Shown: positions 49,347-58,539, counted from the first letter of the stretch. The stretch: DNA of 64,000 bases from Ectothiorhodospira mobilis (GCF_900114895.1 NZ_FOUO01000002.1:62001-126000), one strand, 5' to 3'. The notes: a model not told the origin generated them from the sequence alone. Numbers and translations are program-made.

Positions 49347-50750
49347 ATGAGCCAGTCCATGCCGACGCGTTCGTCCCCGCCCCGCATCCGTCCTCTGCCC
49401 TATCCGGGGGACGGTGCCCGGTTGCTGGAGGCCATCGCCCACCGGCCCTGGTCCATGCTGCTGGACAGCGGCGGCGCCGGTGCGGGGTTCCCCCGGGGAC
49501 GCTACGATCTCCTCTGCGGCGATCCCTTCATGACGGTGGTGACCCATGGCGGACTGACCCGGGTGCGGCACCGGGACGGATCGGCATGGGAGACCCGGGG
49601 GGATCCCCTGAAGGTGCTGCGCCGCCTTCTGGGCGAGCCCCTGGCACCGCTGGAGGGCCTGCCCTTCGCCGGCGGGGCCGTGGGCTATCTCGGCTATGAA
49701 CTGGGATACCGCCTGGAGGGGCTGCCCCCGGCGCCCGAAGAACCCGGGGCCCTGCCGGAGATGGCCCTGGGGATCTATGACTGGTGCGTGGTGGTGGATC
49801 ATCGGGAGGCCCGCGCGTATCTGGCCACGCGGGGCCGGGATCCGGCCACGGCGGGGGTCTGGCGGGATCTGGAAGAGGGCTTCGCCCGGCCCGCCACACC
49901 CCGCGGCGGTCCGCCCCTGCGGGCCCGCGGGCCCCTGGTCACCGACCTGGGCCCGCGGGACTACGCGACCCGGTTTGCGCGGCTGCAGGGGTGGATCCGG
50001 GACGGGGACTGTTATCAGGTGAATCTGGCCCGGCGCCTGGAAGGGGCCACCCGGGGGGATCCCTGGCGCGGCTACCTGGCCCTGCGGCGGCAGAGCCCGG
50101 CCCCCTTCGGGGCCTATCTCAATCTGCCCTGGGGGCAGATCCTGTGCAATTCCCCGGAGCGCTTCCTGCATCTGCGGGAGGGAGCGGTGGAGACCTGCCC
50201 CATCAAGGGGACCCGGCCCCGGGGCGGGACCGCCGCCGAGGACGAGGCGCTGCGCCGGGAACTGTCGGACAGCCCCAAGGACCGGGCGGAGAACGTCATG
50301 ATCGTGGACCTGCTGCGCAACGACCTGGGACGCAACTGCGCCACCGGCAGCGTGACGGTGCCCTCCCTGTTCCAGGTGGAGAGCTATGCCCGGGTGCATC
50401 ACCTGGTGAGCACGGTCACCGGCCGCCTGGCCCCGGGCCGGGATGCCCTGGACCTGCTGCGGGGTTGCTTTCCCGGCGGCTCCATCACCGGCGCCCCCAA
50501 GCGCCGCGCCATGGAGATCATCGCCCAACTGGAGCCCCATCGGCGCGACGTCTATTGCGGGGCCATCGGCTATATCGGGTTCGACGGCGCCATGGACACC
50601 AACATCGCCATCCGCACCCTGGTGCATACCCGCGGCCGGATCCGCTTCTGGGCCGGCGGGGGGATCACAAACGGCTCCGAGCGGGATGCGGAATACCGGG
50701 AGACGGTGGACAAGGCGGCGGCCCTGCAGGCGCTGCTGCGACCCGGCTAA
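49347..50750 (+). CDS. pabB: Aminodeoxychorismate synthase component I
   Basis: PabB makes 4-amino-4-deoxychorismate for folate. The 467-residue chorismate-binding enzyme has PIKGTRPRGG, where Lys in PIKGT distinguishes PabB from anthranilate synthase (PIAGT). NVMIVDLLRNDLGRNC and GGSITGAPKRRAME form the rest of the active site. Start is uncertain: ATG 49347 gives a normal length, ATG 49359 is possible, and the frame reaches 49248. The glutaminase partner PabA is not adjacent. A terminator follows, shared with the upstream part of the chemoreceptor gene. Confidence 0.93.
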   Translation: MSQSMPTRSSPPRIRPLPYPGDGARLLEAIAHRPWSMLLDSGGAGAGFPRGRYDLLCGDPFMTVVTHGGLTRVRHRDGSAWETRGDPLKVLRRLLGEPLAPLEGLPFAGGAVGYLGYELGYRLEGLPPAPEEPGALPEMALGIYDWCVVVDHREARAYLATRGRDPATAGVWRDLEEGFARPATPRGGPPLRARGPLVTDLGPRDYATRFARLQGWIRDGDCYQVNLARRLEGATRGDPWRGYLALRRQSPAPFGAYLNLPWGQILCNSPERFLHLREGAVETCPIKGTRPRGGTAAEDEALRRELSDSPKDRAENVMIVDLLRNDLGRNCATGSVTVPSLFQVESYARVHHLVSTVTGRLAPGRDALDLLRGCFPGGSITGAPKRRAMEIIAQLEPHRRDVYCGAIGYIGFDGAMDTNIAIRTLVHTRGRIRFWAGGGITNGSERDAEYRETVDKAAALQALLRPG

Positions 50751-50773
50751 GCGCATGCCGTACGGTACCGGGT

Positions 50774-50801
50774 TCAAGAATGCCCCGCTGGTGGCCGATA
50801 A
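50774..50801 (+). promoter_or_regulatory. Sigma-28 (FliA)-type promoter of the chemoreceptor gene
   Basis: GCCGATAA at 50794-50801 is an exact match to the flagellar sigma-28 -10 element. TCAAGAAT at 50774-50781, with 12 nt between, resembles the TAAAGTTT -35 element. It lies 60 nt before the chemoreceptor ATG, and chemotaxis genes are the expected targets. Confidence 0.65.
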
Positions 50802-50806
50802 CGCGA

Positions 50807-50842
50807 AAAACGGGGCGCATCCCCGTGCCCCGACCCCGTTTT
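50807..50842 (+). terminator. Terminator of pabB, overlapping the chemoreceptor transcription start
   Basis: AAAACGGGG (50807-50815) pairs with CCCCGTTTT (50834-50842), so the stem itself ends in the T-run. A transcript from the sigma-28-like promoter would start inside the left arm and escape the full hairpin, while readthrough from pabB would meet it intact. Confidence 0.6.
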
Positions 50843-50861
50843 CACGAAGAGAATCCAGACC

Positions 50862-52517
50862 ATGCTACAAAACCTGAAGATACAGAGCCGGCTGATCCTG
50901 TTCGCCGTGCTGGGCCTGATCCTGGTGGGGGGCAGTCTCACCGCGGTGTCCTATCTCTCCGGCGCCGATACCGCCCGCACCCTGGTGAATCACACCCTCC
51001 TGAAGAAGGCGGACGGGGATCTGCGGGCGGCGCGGGTCTATATGGAACGGTACTACGGCGGGGTCGGGGTCTCCGGCGGGGAACTGGTGGACGGCGAGGG
51101 CCGACCCCTGGACGGACGCCACGAGATGGCCGATGCCATCAGCAGCGACCTGGGCCTGGTCTTCACCCTGTTCACCCGGGATGGACAGGATTTCCGCCGC
51201 GTGGTCACCAGTGTCGTCGGGGACAACGGCCGCCGTGCCGTGGGCACGATCCTGGAACGGGACACCCAGGCCTATCAGGCCGTGATCGACGGCGAGCGCT
51301 TCGTGGGGCATTCCAGTGTCCGCGGTGAGCCCCATCTCACCGCCTACGAACCCCTGTTCGATGCCCGCAACCGGGTCATCGGCATCATGGGGCTGGGTAT
51401 CCCCACCTCGGAAGCCGAGGCCATCGTCAGCCGCGGCATGGACAGCATGCTGCTGCGCATGCTGGGGATGCTGGCCCTGGTACTGATCTTGGGCGTTGTC
51501 GCTTCCTTGTTCTTCGCCCGCAGCCTGGTGAATCCCATCCGGGCACTGTCCCAGACCCTGCACGGCATGGCCACCGGCAGCGGTGATCTGACCCGGCGTC
51601 TGCAGGTCCAGGGCAAGGATGAACTCTCGGACCTGGCACGGGGCTTCAATGCCTTCGCCGAGCGGGTGCATGAACTGGTGAAACAGGTGGCCGGCGCCAC
51701 CGCACAGCTCTCCAGTGCCGCGGAGCAGCTCTCCGCCACCTCGGGGCAGACCCGGGAACAGGTGCAGCGCCAGCACTCGGAGACGGATCAGGTGGCCACG
51801 GCCATGAACGAGATGACCACCACCGTGCAGGAGGTGGCGCGGAACGCCTCCCAGGCGGCCCAATCCGCCCAGGAGACCCAGCAGGAGACCCAGGCGGGGC
51901 GTCAGGTGGTGGACCAGACGGTGCATTCCATCGAGACCCTGGCCAAGGAGGTGGAGAACGCCGCCGAGGTGATCCACCGCCTCTCCGCCGACAGCGAGGA
52001 GATCGGCAAGGTGCTGGACGTGATCCGGGGCATCGCCGAACAGACCAACCTGCTGGCCCTGAACGCCGCCATCGAGGCGGCCCGGGCCGGGGAGCAGGGG
52101 CGCGGGTTTGCCGTGGTGGCGGACGAGGTGCGCACCCTGGCCAGTCGCACCCAGGATTCCACCACGGAGATCCAGGAGATGATCGAGCGCCTGCAAAGCG
52201 GCGCCAGCGGTGCCGTGCAGGTGATGGAGCAGGGACGCAACAAGGCCCGGGAGAGCGTGGATCAGGCCGGCAAGGCGGGGAGTTCACTGCAGGCCATCGA
52301 GCAGGCCATCCACAATATCAACGATATGAACGCCCAGATCGCCAGCGCCGCCGAGGAGCAGTCCGCGGTTGCCGAGGAGATCAACCGCAACATCACCAGC
52401 ATCAGCCAGGCCACGGAGCAGACCTCGGGCAGCGCCAACGAGATCAGCTCCGCCAGCGAGGAACTGGCGCGCCTGGCCACAGAACTGCAGGGCCGGGTGT
52501 CGGGTTATCGGGTCTGA
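50862..52517 (+). CDS. Methyl-accepting chemotaxis protein with periplasmic Cache-type sensor
   Basis: A 551-residue receptor. Helix 1 is at about 10-33, a periplasmic single-Cache-like domain lies at about 35-195 (ISSDLGLVFTLFTRDGQDFRR), and helix 2 at about 203-223. A HAMP domain follows, then the signalling hairpin with tip sequence VIRGIAEQTNLLALNAAIEAARAGEQGRGFAVVADEVR. The C-terminus has no CheR/CheB-tethering pentapeptide. It is preceded by a FliA-type promoter, which ties it to flagellar motility. The attractant is unknown. No che genes are in the window. Confidence 0.95.
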   Translation: MLQNLKIQSRLILFAVLGLILVGGSLTAVSYLSGADTARTLVNHTLLKKADGDLRAARVYMERYYGGVGVSGGELVDGEGRPLDGRHEMADAISSDLGLVFTLFTRDGQDFRRVVTSVVGDNGRRAVGTILERDTQAYQAVIDGERFVGHSSVRGEPHLTAYEPLFDARNRVIGIMGLGIPTSEAEAIVSRGMDSMLLRMLGMLALVLILGVVASLFFARSLVNPIRALSQTLHGMATGSGDLTRRLQVQGKDELSDLARGFNAFAERVHELVKQVAGATAQLSSAAEQLSATSGQTREQVQRQHSETDQVATAMNEMTTTVQEVARNASQAAQSAQETQQETQAGRQVVDQTVHSIETLAKEVENAAEVIHRLSADSEEIGKVLDVIRGIAEQTNLLALNAAIEAARAGEQGRGFAVVADEVRTLASRTQDSTTEIQEMIERLQSGASGAVQVMEQGRNKARESVDQAGKAGSSLQAIEQAIHNINDMNAQIASAAEEQSAVAEEINRNITSISQATEQTSGSANEISSASEELARLATELQGRVSGYRV

Positions 52518-53908
52518 GGGGACTGCGGGGTATCCGCCGCGTCCATGAGCGCGGCGGTGAGTTCCCCCAGGGCCAGGGCCCGGGCCCGGGACTCCAGCCC
52601 GCCGGCCCCCGGCGTCAGGCGGGACCAGTCCGGATGCAGCCGGGCGCGGCGCAGGGGGGGCGGAAGCCGGCCGCGGCGCCAGGCATCGTCGGTGGGGGTG
52701 TCCAGCTCCAGGGCCTTTTCCGTGCCGTGCCCGCGGCGGGACAGGGCCCGGGCCAGTTGGCGGCCGCGCAGGGCCAATAGGCGCAGGGTGGCCTCGCCGG
52801 GACGCAGCTCCCGCCGCCCCCGCAGGCGCTGGGCCAGGCGCCGGCCGAGTCCCGGGGTGTGCCCCGCCAGGGCCCCGGCCGTGGCCCCGGTGGCGGTGCC
52901 CGCCCCCAGGGTCGTGCCCAGGGCCAGGATGTCCACCGCCAGCCCCACGGCCGCCCCCACCGCCGCACCCTCGCCGGTGCGCAGGCCGTAATGGCCCAGG
53001 GCCTCGGGGGTGAACAGGTCCAGCCCCCAGCACCCGTCCTCCAGGGGGAGCTGCCGCGCCGCGTAGTCGCCGGCGCGGAAGCGGTACAGGGCCAGCAGGG
53101 CCTGGGCGCATTCCTGTTCCCGCCGGCGGATGCGGGCCTGCAGGTCGGTCAGGGCACTGCCGTCCTGCACCGCCTGCACCGGTACCACCAGGGTGCAGGC
53201 GGCGGCGTCCATGAGCAGGTCGGCGACCAGTTCCGCCGCCGCCCGTTCCAGCCATTGGGCCTCCCGGGCCCGTGCCTCCATGAGCCGGGTGAGGGGATCC
53301 CGGAAGCGGTCCAGCAGGCTGCGCAGCTTCTCGTACAGGCGCAGTTCTTCCTGCAGGTCGTAGACCACCGAGTCGAAGCCGATCACGGCGTGCAGCCCCA
53401 GGCGCGCCAGGGCCTCCCGCCATTCGGCCTCGCGGGTGTCCGGGCCGGCCACGAAGTTGAGCACCGGCACCAGGGGGCGGGCGCATAGCCCGAGCACGCT
53501 CAGTTCATCGCGGTATTTGCCCAGCACCGGTTCGCGGGCGTCGATGACGTAGAGCCCCACGTGGCTGGCGCGCAATTGGCGCAGCACCTTGCCCTCCTGT
53601 TCGAAGCGCCGGATCGCCTCACCGGATTCCAGGAAGGCTTCCAGGGTCTCCGCCCCCGGGGCACGGGGGCCGCGCCGGGCCTCCATCCAGTCCAGGATCC
53701 CGGGGGCATCCTCCAGCCCCGGGGTGTCGTAGAGGGCCATCACCGCCTCGCCGTCCACCAGGATGCGGGTGCTCTCCACATGGCGGGTGGTGGCGGGTGC
53801 ATCGCACACCTCGCCGAAGTCCGTGTCCCGGGAGAGGGTGCGCAGCAGGGAGGTCTTGCCGGTATTGGTGTGGCCCACCACGGCCACCTGAAGCAGTTCT
53901 TCGCTCAT
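52505..53908 (-). CDS. GTPase with DUF3482 C-terminal domain
   Basis: A 467-residue protein of a P-loop GTPase domain (about 5-180) fused to a helical C-terminal DUF3482-type region. G1 is GHTNTGKTS at 12-20, G3 is DTPG at 61-64, and LNFVAG fills the G4 position imperfectly (NKxD is not seen). The C-terminal half has a Gly/Ala-rich stretch (GAAVGAAVGLAVDILALGTTLGAG) that could insert in or touch the membrane. Its start overlaps the end of the DUF2868 gene by 4 nt, so they form a pair, a combination also seen in Pseudomonas. The biological role is not established. Its end overlaps the chemoreceptor 3' end convergently by 13 nt. Confidence 0.85.
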   Translation of the reverse strand: MSEELLQVAVVGHTNTGKTSLLRTLSRDTDFGEVCDAPATTRHVESTRILVDGEAVMALYDTPGLEDAPGILDWMEARRGPRAPGAETLEAFLESGEAIRRFEQEGKVLRQLRASHVGLYVIDAREPVLGKYRDELSVLGLCARPLVPVLNFVAGPDTREAEWREALARLGLHAVIGFDSVVYDLQEELRLYEKLRSLLDRFRDPLTRLMEARAREAQWLERAAAELVADLLMDAAACTLVVPVQAVQDGSALTDLQARIRRREQECAQALLALYRFRAGDYAARQLPLEDGCWGLDLFTPEALGHYGLRTGEGAAVGAAVGLAVDILALGTTLGAGTATGATAGALAGHTPGLGRRLAQRLRGRRELRPGEATLRLLALRGRQLARALSRRGHGTEKALELDTPTDDAWRRGRLPPPLRRARLHPDWSRLTPGAGGLESRARALALGELTAALMDAADTPQSPQTR

Positions 53909-55416
53909 GGCTGGGGTTCCTCCGGCTGTTCCAGTGCCTCGAGCAGGGTCCCGGCGTCTTGCAAGTCCTTCTCGGGTGTCCGCTGCGGCAGACAGCGTTC
54001 GGCCCCGGCCCGCAGGGCCAGATCCCGCCAGACGGCGTGACGCGCCTGGGGGTCGATGCCCCGTTCCCGGGCCGTGCCCGCCTGGTCCAGCAGCACCCAG
54101 AGGGGCACCCCCGCCCGGGCCTTCAGGTCCGACAGGAAGCTCTCGGCGCCGCGGTCGGGGGTGCGGGCCAGGGAGCAGACCGCCACCACGGCCGCGGGGG
54201 CCGGGTCCAGGGCATCCAGGGCCGCCAGCACGTCCCGCCGGCTGGCACGGTCGTCCACCTGCCCCAGGGGCAGGCAGCGGCTGCCGTCGGCCCGCTGCAG
54301 CCAGTGATCCGGGGCATGCTCCAGTTCGTAGCCCACCAGGGCCAGCGGGGCGCCCCGCCCCGGGGGAGGGCGGGGGCGGCGCCTTTGGGGTAGGGCGGGG
54401 GGGTCCACGGGCCGCGGGTCGATGATGCCGATGCGCTGATGGTCCTCCTGCAGCCTCGGCACCAGGCGGGCGTAGCCCGGGGCGGTGAGATCCAGGGGCA
54501 GGCGCGCCGCCAGGCGGCGGGAGATCCCGGCGCAGAGCAGGGCCAGGAGCAGGCGCGGGATCACGCCGTAGATCAGCAGGCAGCCCAGCAGGAAGCCGGA
54601 CCACTGGATGCGGCCCTCGGCCGGCAGGGGGTCCCCCAGACGGCTGGCCCGGATGAGGGCGTCGTCGGGCACCGGGATGCCGAGTGCGGCGGGTAGGCTG
54701 CCCAGGGCGGTGACCAGGGAGACGAAGTCGGCCTCGGACAGGAGCGTGGTACCCCAGAGGAAGTCGTACTGGCGCACGCTCAGGGTCCACAGGCAGGCCA
54801 GCAGGGCCCCGACGCCGAAGGCGGCCCAGAGGGCGTGGGTGAGGGCGCCCGCCGTGCACAGCCCCAGGCGCCTGCGGCCGAGGAGACGCAGCAGGGCCCG
54901 CAGGGCGAGGATATGGGCCTGGCGGCGCAGCAGGCGCCGCCCCAGGGTGCCGGCGGCCTGGAGGGCGGCCCGTCCCAGGAGTCCGCCGCCCCCGGAGGGC
55001 AGCAGGAAGGTCCCGGCCCAGGCGGCCAGCATGAGGGTCTGCACCCCCAGGAGCCCGCCCAGGGCCCAGGCGATGTTCACCTGTCCGCCCCGGTCCGGCA
55101 GGGGGGCCCCCAGGGCGGCCCCGGCGGCCCCGGTGCCCAGCAGCAGGGCGAGGGCCAGGGCCGCCACCAGCATCCAGCGTGCGCCGGTGAGGACGCCCTC
55201 CGCCGCCTGACGGATCTCCCCACCGAGGCGGGTGGCCCCGGCGCGGGCGATGATGCGCCGCTCCAGGTCCCCGCCGCTGCGGCGGCCGGCATCCCAGGCC
55301 CCGTCCTCGTCCAGGACGCGGCCGGTCTGGTCTTCGTGGATGCGCACCGCCTCCGCCGTCAGGCGATCGGCGAAGGTCGGGCGGGGCAGGGCGGTTTGGG
55401 GGGTGGTCAGGTTCAT
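53905..55416 (-). CDS. DUF2868 multi-helix membrane protein
   Basis: The 503-residue protein has an N-terminal acidic region, at least four predicted membrane helices (about 80-105, 115-140, 185-215, 270-295), and a soluble C-terminal half. This half includes a low-complexity Pro/Arg segment near 350 and a final domain ending in Pro-Glu repeats. I see no catalytic motif. It is co-transcribed with the GTPase, whose ATG overlaps its stop by 4 nt. The start at 55416 begins the recognisable family N-terminus. Together they may form a GTP-controlled membrane assembly, but that is inference. Confidence 0.82.
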   Translation of the reverse strand: MNLTTPQTALPRPTFADRLTAEAVRIHEDQTGRVLDEDGAWDAGRRSGGDLERRIIARAGATRLGGEIRQAAEGVLTGARWMLVAALALALLLGTGAAGAALGAPLPDRGGQVNIAWALGGLLGVQTLMLAAWAGTFLLPSGGGGLLGRAALQAAGTLGRRLLRRQAHILALRALLRLLGRRRLGLCTAGALTHALWAAFGVGALLACLWTLSVRQYDFLWGTTLLSEADFVSLVTALGSLPAALGIPVPDDALIRASRLGDPLPAEGRIQWSGFLLGCLLIYGVIPRLLLALLCAGISRRLAARLPLDLTAPGYARLVPRLQEDHQRIGIIDPRPVDPPALPQRRRPRPPPGRGAPLALVGYELEHAPDHWLQRADGSRCLPLGQVDDRASRRDVLAALDALDPAPAAVVAVCSLARTPDRGAESFLSDLKARAGVPLWVLLDQAGTARERGIDPQARHAVWRDLALRAGAERCLPQRTPEKDLQDAGTLLEALEQPEEPQP

Positions 55417-55529
55417 GGCGGCGTCACTATACGGCGCCCCCCGATCCGCGCCAAGCGGGCCGGGGATCGCCACGCGGCCCCTTTGCTGTCATCATGGGAG
55501 TGAATCCAACCCCGCAGAGGTCGCGCATC

Positions 55530-55877
55530 ATGGACAACGTCAACGGCATGACCCAGTCCCTGAAGAACTTCCAGTCCGGCATGGGCATGATGAAGTCCGA
55601 GGCCCGGGACACCATGACCGCCTTCAACGGCTTCATGGAAAAGGCCCTGGAGGACGATGTGCTGGACAAGAAGACCAAGGAGCTCATCGCCCTGGGTATG
55701 GCCATCACCGCCCGCTGCAAGTACTGTATCGGCATCCACGTGCAGAAGGTGCTGCAGGCGGGGGGCACCCGCGCGGAGATCGTGGATGTGTGCAAGGTGG
55801 CCATCCTCATGGGGGGCGGTCCGGCCATGACCTATATCGCCGAGGTGCATAACGCCCTCGAGGCCTTCGACAAGTAA
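55530..55877 (+). CDS. AhpD-like carboxymuconolactone-decarboxylase-family protein
   Basis: A 115-residue all-helical protein of the AhpD/CMD family. The redox motif is Cys63-x-x-Cys66 followed by His70 (ARCKYCIGIH), the arrangement that in AhpD gives alkylhydroperoxidase activity. The N-terminal region is Met-rich (GMGMMKSE). AGGTRAEIVDVCKVA is a typical later helix. ATG 55530 has AGAGG upstream. It is followed 9 nt later by a membrane-anchored alpha/beta hydrolase. Physiological substrate is not known; peroxide defence or a decarboxylase-like role are both seen in the family. Confidence 0.87.
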   Translation: MDNVNGMTQSLKNFQSGMGMMKSEARDTMTAFNGFMEKALEDDVLDKKTKELIALGMAITARCKYCIGIHVQKVLQAGGTRAEIVDVCKVAILMGGGPAMTYIAEVHNALEAFDK

Positions 55878-55886
55878 GGCCGCCCC

Positions 55887-56882
55887 ATGCTGCGCTGGCT
55901 GTTGATCCTGCTGGGGGGCGTGCTCCTCGTGGGGGCGCTGGGACTGGCCATCGGGCCGTTCTTCATCCCCACGGCGCCCATCCAGGGCCTGGAGACGGCT
56001 GCCGAGGTGGCACCGCCCCAGAGCCGGTTCATACAAGTGGAGTCCCCGGGTACCGATGGCCTGAAGCTCCACTATCTGGAGGCGGGTACGGCGGGGGAGG
56101 GGCCCACCTTCGTGCTGCTGCACGGCTTCACCTTCAATGCCTTCACCTGGAATCGGGTCATGGACGACCTGGCCCGCCAAGGCCGCGTGCTGGCCTATGA
56201 TCAGGTGCCCTATGGCCTGAGTGCCAAGCCGGTGCCCGGGGAGTGGTCCGGCCCCAGTCCCTACACCAAGGCGGCGGCCCTGGATCATCTGTTCGCCTTC
56301 CTGGACGCCCAGGGGGTGGAACGGGCGGTGCTGGTGGGCAACTCCGCCGGCGGGACCCTGGCCCTGGAGGCGGCCCTGCAGCGTCCGCAACGGGTAGAGG
56401 GCCTGATCCTGGTGAACCCCTGGGTCTACGTGAACCGGCCCACCTTCCCGCAGTGGCTGGCGGAATCCCCCCAGATGGGGCGTCTGAGCCTGTTCCTGGC
56501 CCGACAGATGGGTCGCCGCGCGCCATTGCTGGAGCTGTCCTATGCCCATCCGGAGCGCATCGACCCGCAGCGCCGGGCCCTGACCCTGATCCATACCCGC
56601 GTGCGCCACTGGGACCTGGCCTGGGGCGAGCTCTTCCGCCAGTCCCTGACCCAGCCTGTGAACGTGAGCGATCATTTGGGGCAGATCCGCCAGCCCGCCC
56701 TGGTGCTGGTGGGGGCGTCGGACCGGGTGGTGGACCCGCAGGACTCGCTGCGGGCGGCCGGGGCCCTGCCCCGGGCGCAGACCGCGGTGATCCCCGATTG
56801 TGGCCACGTGCCCCAGGAGGAGTGTCCGCGGGCCGTGGTGCGCGAGGTGGAGGCCTGGCTGGAGACGGATACGTCCCCCTGA
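55887..56882 (+). CDS. Membrane-anchored alpha/beta hydrolase
   Basis: A 331-residue protein with an N-terminal membrane anchor or uncleaved signal (about 4-25) and an alpha/beta-hydrolase domain on the periplasmic side. Oxyanion-loop HGF is at 79-81, the nucleophile is Ser153 in GNSAGG, VGASDRVV suggests the acid, and the catalytic His is probably in PDCGHVPQEE. These match the broad esterase/epoxide-hydrolase-like family. It lies 9 nt after the AhpD-like gene and converges on lexA with only 20 nt between stops. Substrate cannot be predicted. Confidence 0.85.
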   Translation: MLRWLLILLGGVLLVGALGLAIGPFFIPTAPIQGLETAAEVAPPQSRFIQVESPGTDGLKLHYLEAGTAGEGPTFVLLHGFTFNAFTWNRVMDDLARQGRVLAYDQVPYGLSAKPVPGEWSGPSPYTKAAALDHLFAFLDAQGVERAVLVGNSAGGTLALEAALQRPQRVEGLILVNPWVYVNRPTFPQWLAESPQMGRLSLFLARQMGRRAPLLELSYAHPERIDPQRRALTLIHTRVRHWDLAWGELFRQSLTQPVNVSDHLGQIRQPALVLVGASDRVVDPQDSLRAAGALPRAQTAVIPDCGHVPQEECPRAVVREVEAWLETDTSP

Positions 56883-56902
56883 GGGGCGGCCGCCCCCGGG
56901 AT

Positions 56903-57502
56903 TCACGCCGGGGTGCTGCGGATCACCCCCACGCCGATGCCCTCGATGGCCAGTTCCTGCCGGCGCAGGTCCACGCGGATGGGTTCGTGATCCGGGTGCT
57001 CCGGCATCAGTTCCACCCGGGGGCCCTTGCGCTGCAGGCGCTTGACGGTGACCTCATCCCCGAGCCGGGCCACCACGATCTGGCCGTTACGGGCCTCGGG
57101 GGTGCGGTGCACCACCAGCAGGTCGCCGTCCAGGATGCCCGCACCGGTCATACTCTCCCCCCGCACCCGCAGCAGGTAGTCGGGACGGGGATGGAACAGA
57201 TGGGGGTCCATCTGGAAATGCTGCTCGATATGGGCCTCCGCCAGGATGGGGGCACCGGCGGCCACGCGTCCCACCAGGGGCAGTCCCGGCGGGTCCGGCA
57301 GGCGGATGCCGCGGGAGGTCCCCGGCAGGATCTCCAGGGCCCCCTTGCGCGCCAGGGTGCGCAGGTGGCATTCGGCGGCGTTGGGGGAGCGAAAGCCGAA
57401 GGCCCGCATGATGTCCTCACGGGTGGGCGGCATGCCGTGGGACTGCATGTAATCGCGCACGAAGGTCAGGACCTCGGCCTGCCTGGGGGTCAGCTTCTCC
57501 AT
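56903..57502 (-). CDS. lexA: SOS repressor LexA
   Basis: LexA represses DNA-damage genes until RecA-stimulated self-cleavage. The 199-residue protein has the winged-helix start [12 protein letters not shown]. The cleavage site is Ala82-Gly83, the nucleophile is Ser117 in GESMTG, and the general base is Lys154 in VTVKRL, numbers almost identical to E. coli. Several Met codons precede MEKL in frame (57508, 57514, 57526). ATG 57502 was chosen because it restores the family N-terminus and GGAG lies 6 nt upstream. The usual recA is not in this window. Confidence 0.96.
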   Translation of the reverse strand: MEKLTPRQAEVLTFVRDYMQSHGMPPTREDIMRAFGFRSPNAAECHLRTLARKGALEILPGTSRGIRLPDPPGLPLVGRVAAGAPILAEAHIEQHFQMDPHLFHPRPDYLLRVRGESMTGAGILDGDLLVVHRTPEARNGQIVVARLGDEVTVKRLQRKGPRVELMPEHPDHEPIRVDLRRQELAIEGIGVGVIRSTPA

Positions 57503-57516
57503 GGGCATCTCCATCT

Positions 57517-57532
57517 CTATACCCATGCACAG
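57517..57532 (-). promoter_or_regulatory. Candidate LexA-binding site (SOS box) before lexA
   Basis: On the minus strand CTGT-N8-ATAG (57532-57517) differs by one base from the gammaproteobacterial consensus CTGT-N8-ACAG. It ends 14 nt before the chosen lexA ATG, the place for autorepression. In-frame upstream ATG codons lie within it, another reason to prefer the 57502 start. Confidence 0.65.
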
Positions 57533-57771
57533 TAGGGCAATGCCTGCGCCGCGGCAAGGGGCGGAGTGATGGGGATGGCCGTGAAGGCGGTGTGCATCGC
57601 CGCCGGCATCTGGGCCTGCCCCCGGGTTCCCGTGCGAGGAGGACCGGGCGCGGCGACCAAGGGTGTATCGGGATCGCCAAGCGGTGGAACCCCCGCATGG
57701 GACGGCCGCTCCAAACCAGGTACGAAACCAGGACACGGCAAAGCCCCGCTCAACCCCAAAGGAGTCCTCCC

Positions 57772-58539
57772 GTGCGCCCCGAACCGGATCCAGTCGTCTC
57801 CTCGGTGGACCCCGCCGAGGTGGCCCGTTACACCCGATTGGCCGAGCGCTGGTGGGACCCGCAGGGGCCCTTCTGGCCGCTGCATACCCTTAACCGTCTG
57901 CGCACTGCCTGGATCCGGGACCACCTGTGCCAGCGCCTGGGCCGGGATGCCCAGGCCCCCCGGCCCCTGGCGGGGCTTTCCCTGGTGGACATCGGTTGCG
58001 GCGGCGGCCTCCTCAGCGAGGCCATGGCGCGCATGGGGGCCCGGGTGCACGGGGTGGACGTGACCGCGGATAACATCGCCGTGGCCCGCCGGCATGCCCG
58101 GGACAGCGGCCTGGACCTGACCTATGAGGTGGGGACCGCCGAGGCCTTGGCCCATCGCGGCGCCCGCTACGACGTGGTGCTCAACATGGAGGTGGTGGAG
58201 CATGTGGCGGACCTGCCCGGCTTCATGGCGGCCTGCAACCGTCTGCAGCGCCCCGGGGGATACGGCTGTATCGCCACCCTCAACCGCACACCGGCCTCCT
58301 TTGTCGCCGGGATCCTCGGCGCCGAATACCTGCTGCGCTGGTTGCCCCGGGGCACCCATCAGTGGCGGCGGTTCCGTAAGCCCCGGGAGCTTCAGGCCCT
58401 GCTGGCCCGGGACGGGATCCGGGTGGCGGAGGCGACCGGTGTGCGCGTCAACCCCTTCACCCGCCGCATGACCCCGAGCCGCTCCATGGCGGTCAACTAC
58501 ATGCTCATGACCCATCGCCCCGAAGGAGATGTCCGATGA
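57772..58539 (+). CDS. Second UbiG-type O-methyltransferase paralog
   Basis: A 255-residue SAM methyltransferase closely resembling UbiG. It has [19 protein letters not shown] at 26-44, motif [11 protein letters not shown] at 71-80, and a [10 protein letters not shown] stretch near the end. A GTG start at 57772 has AAAGGAG 7 nt upstream; a longer frame goes back to 57592 without features. Its stop overlaps the DCC-protein ATG by 4 nt. The canonical ubiG is at 3453-4178, so this one may serve ubiquinone under other conditions, or a different quinone or phenolic acceptor. It has its own position near lexA and is not part of a known ubi cluster. Confidence 0.88.
   Translation: MRPEPDPVVSSVDPAEVARYTRLAERWWDPQGPFWPLHTLNRLRTAWIRDHLCQRLGRDAQAPRPLAGLSLVDIGCGGGLLSEAMARMGARVHGVDVTADNIAVARRHARDSGLDLTYEVGTAEALAHRGARYDVVLNMEVVEHVADLPGFMAACNRLQRPGGYGCIATLNRTPASFVAGILGAEYLLRWLPRGTHQWRRFRKPRELQALLARDGIRVAEATGVRVNPFTRRMTPSRSMAVNYMLMTHRPEGDVR

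Noticed and set aside
56883-56896. GC palindrome GGGGCGGCCGCCCC between the hydrolase and lexA stops
   Set aside because: It is loopless and short, with no T-run. It might help termination but cannot be supported as a terminator.
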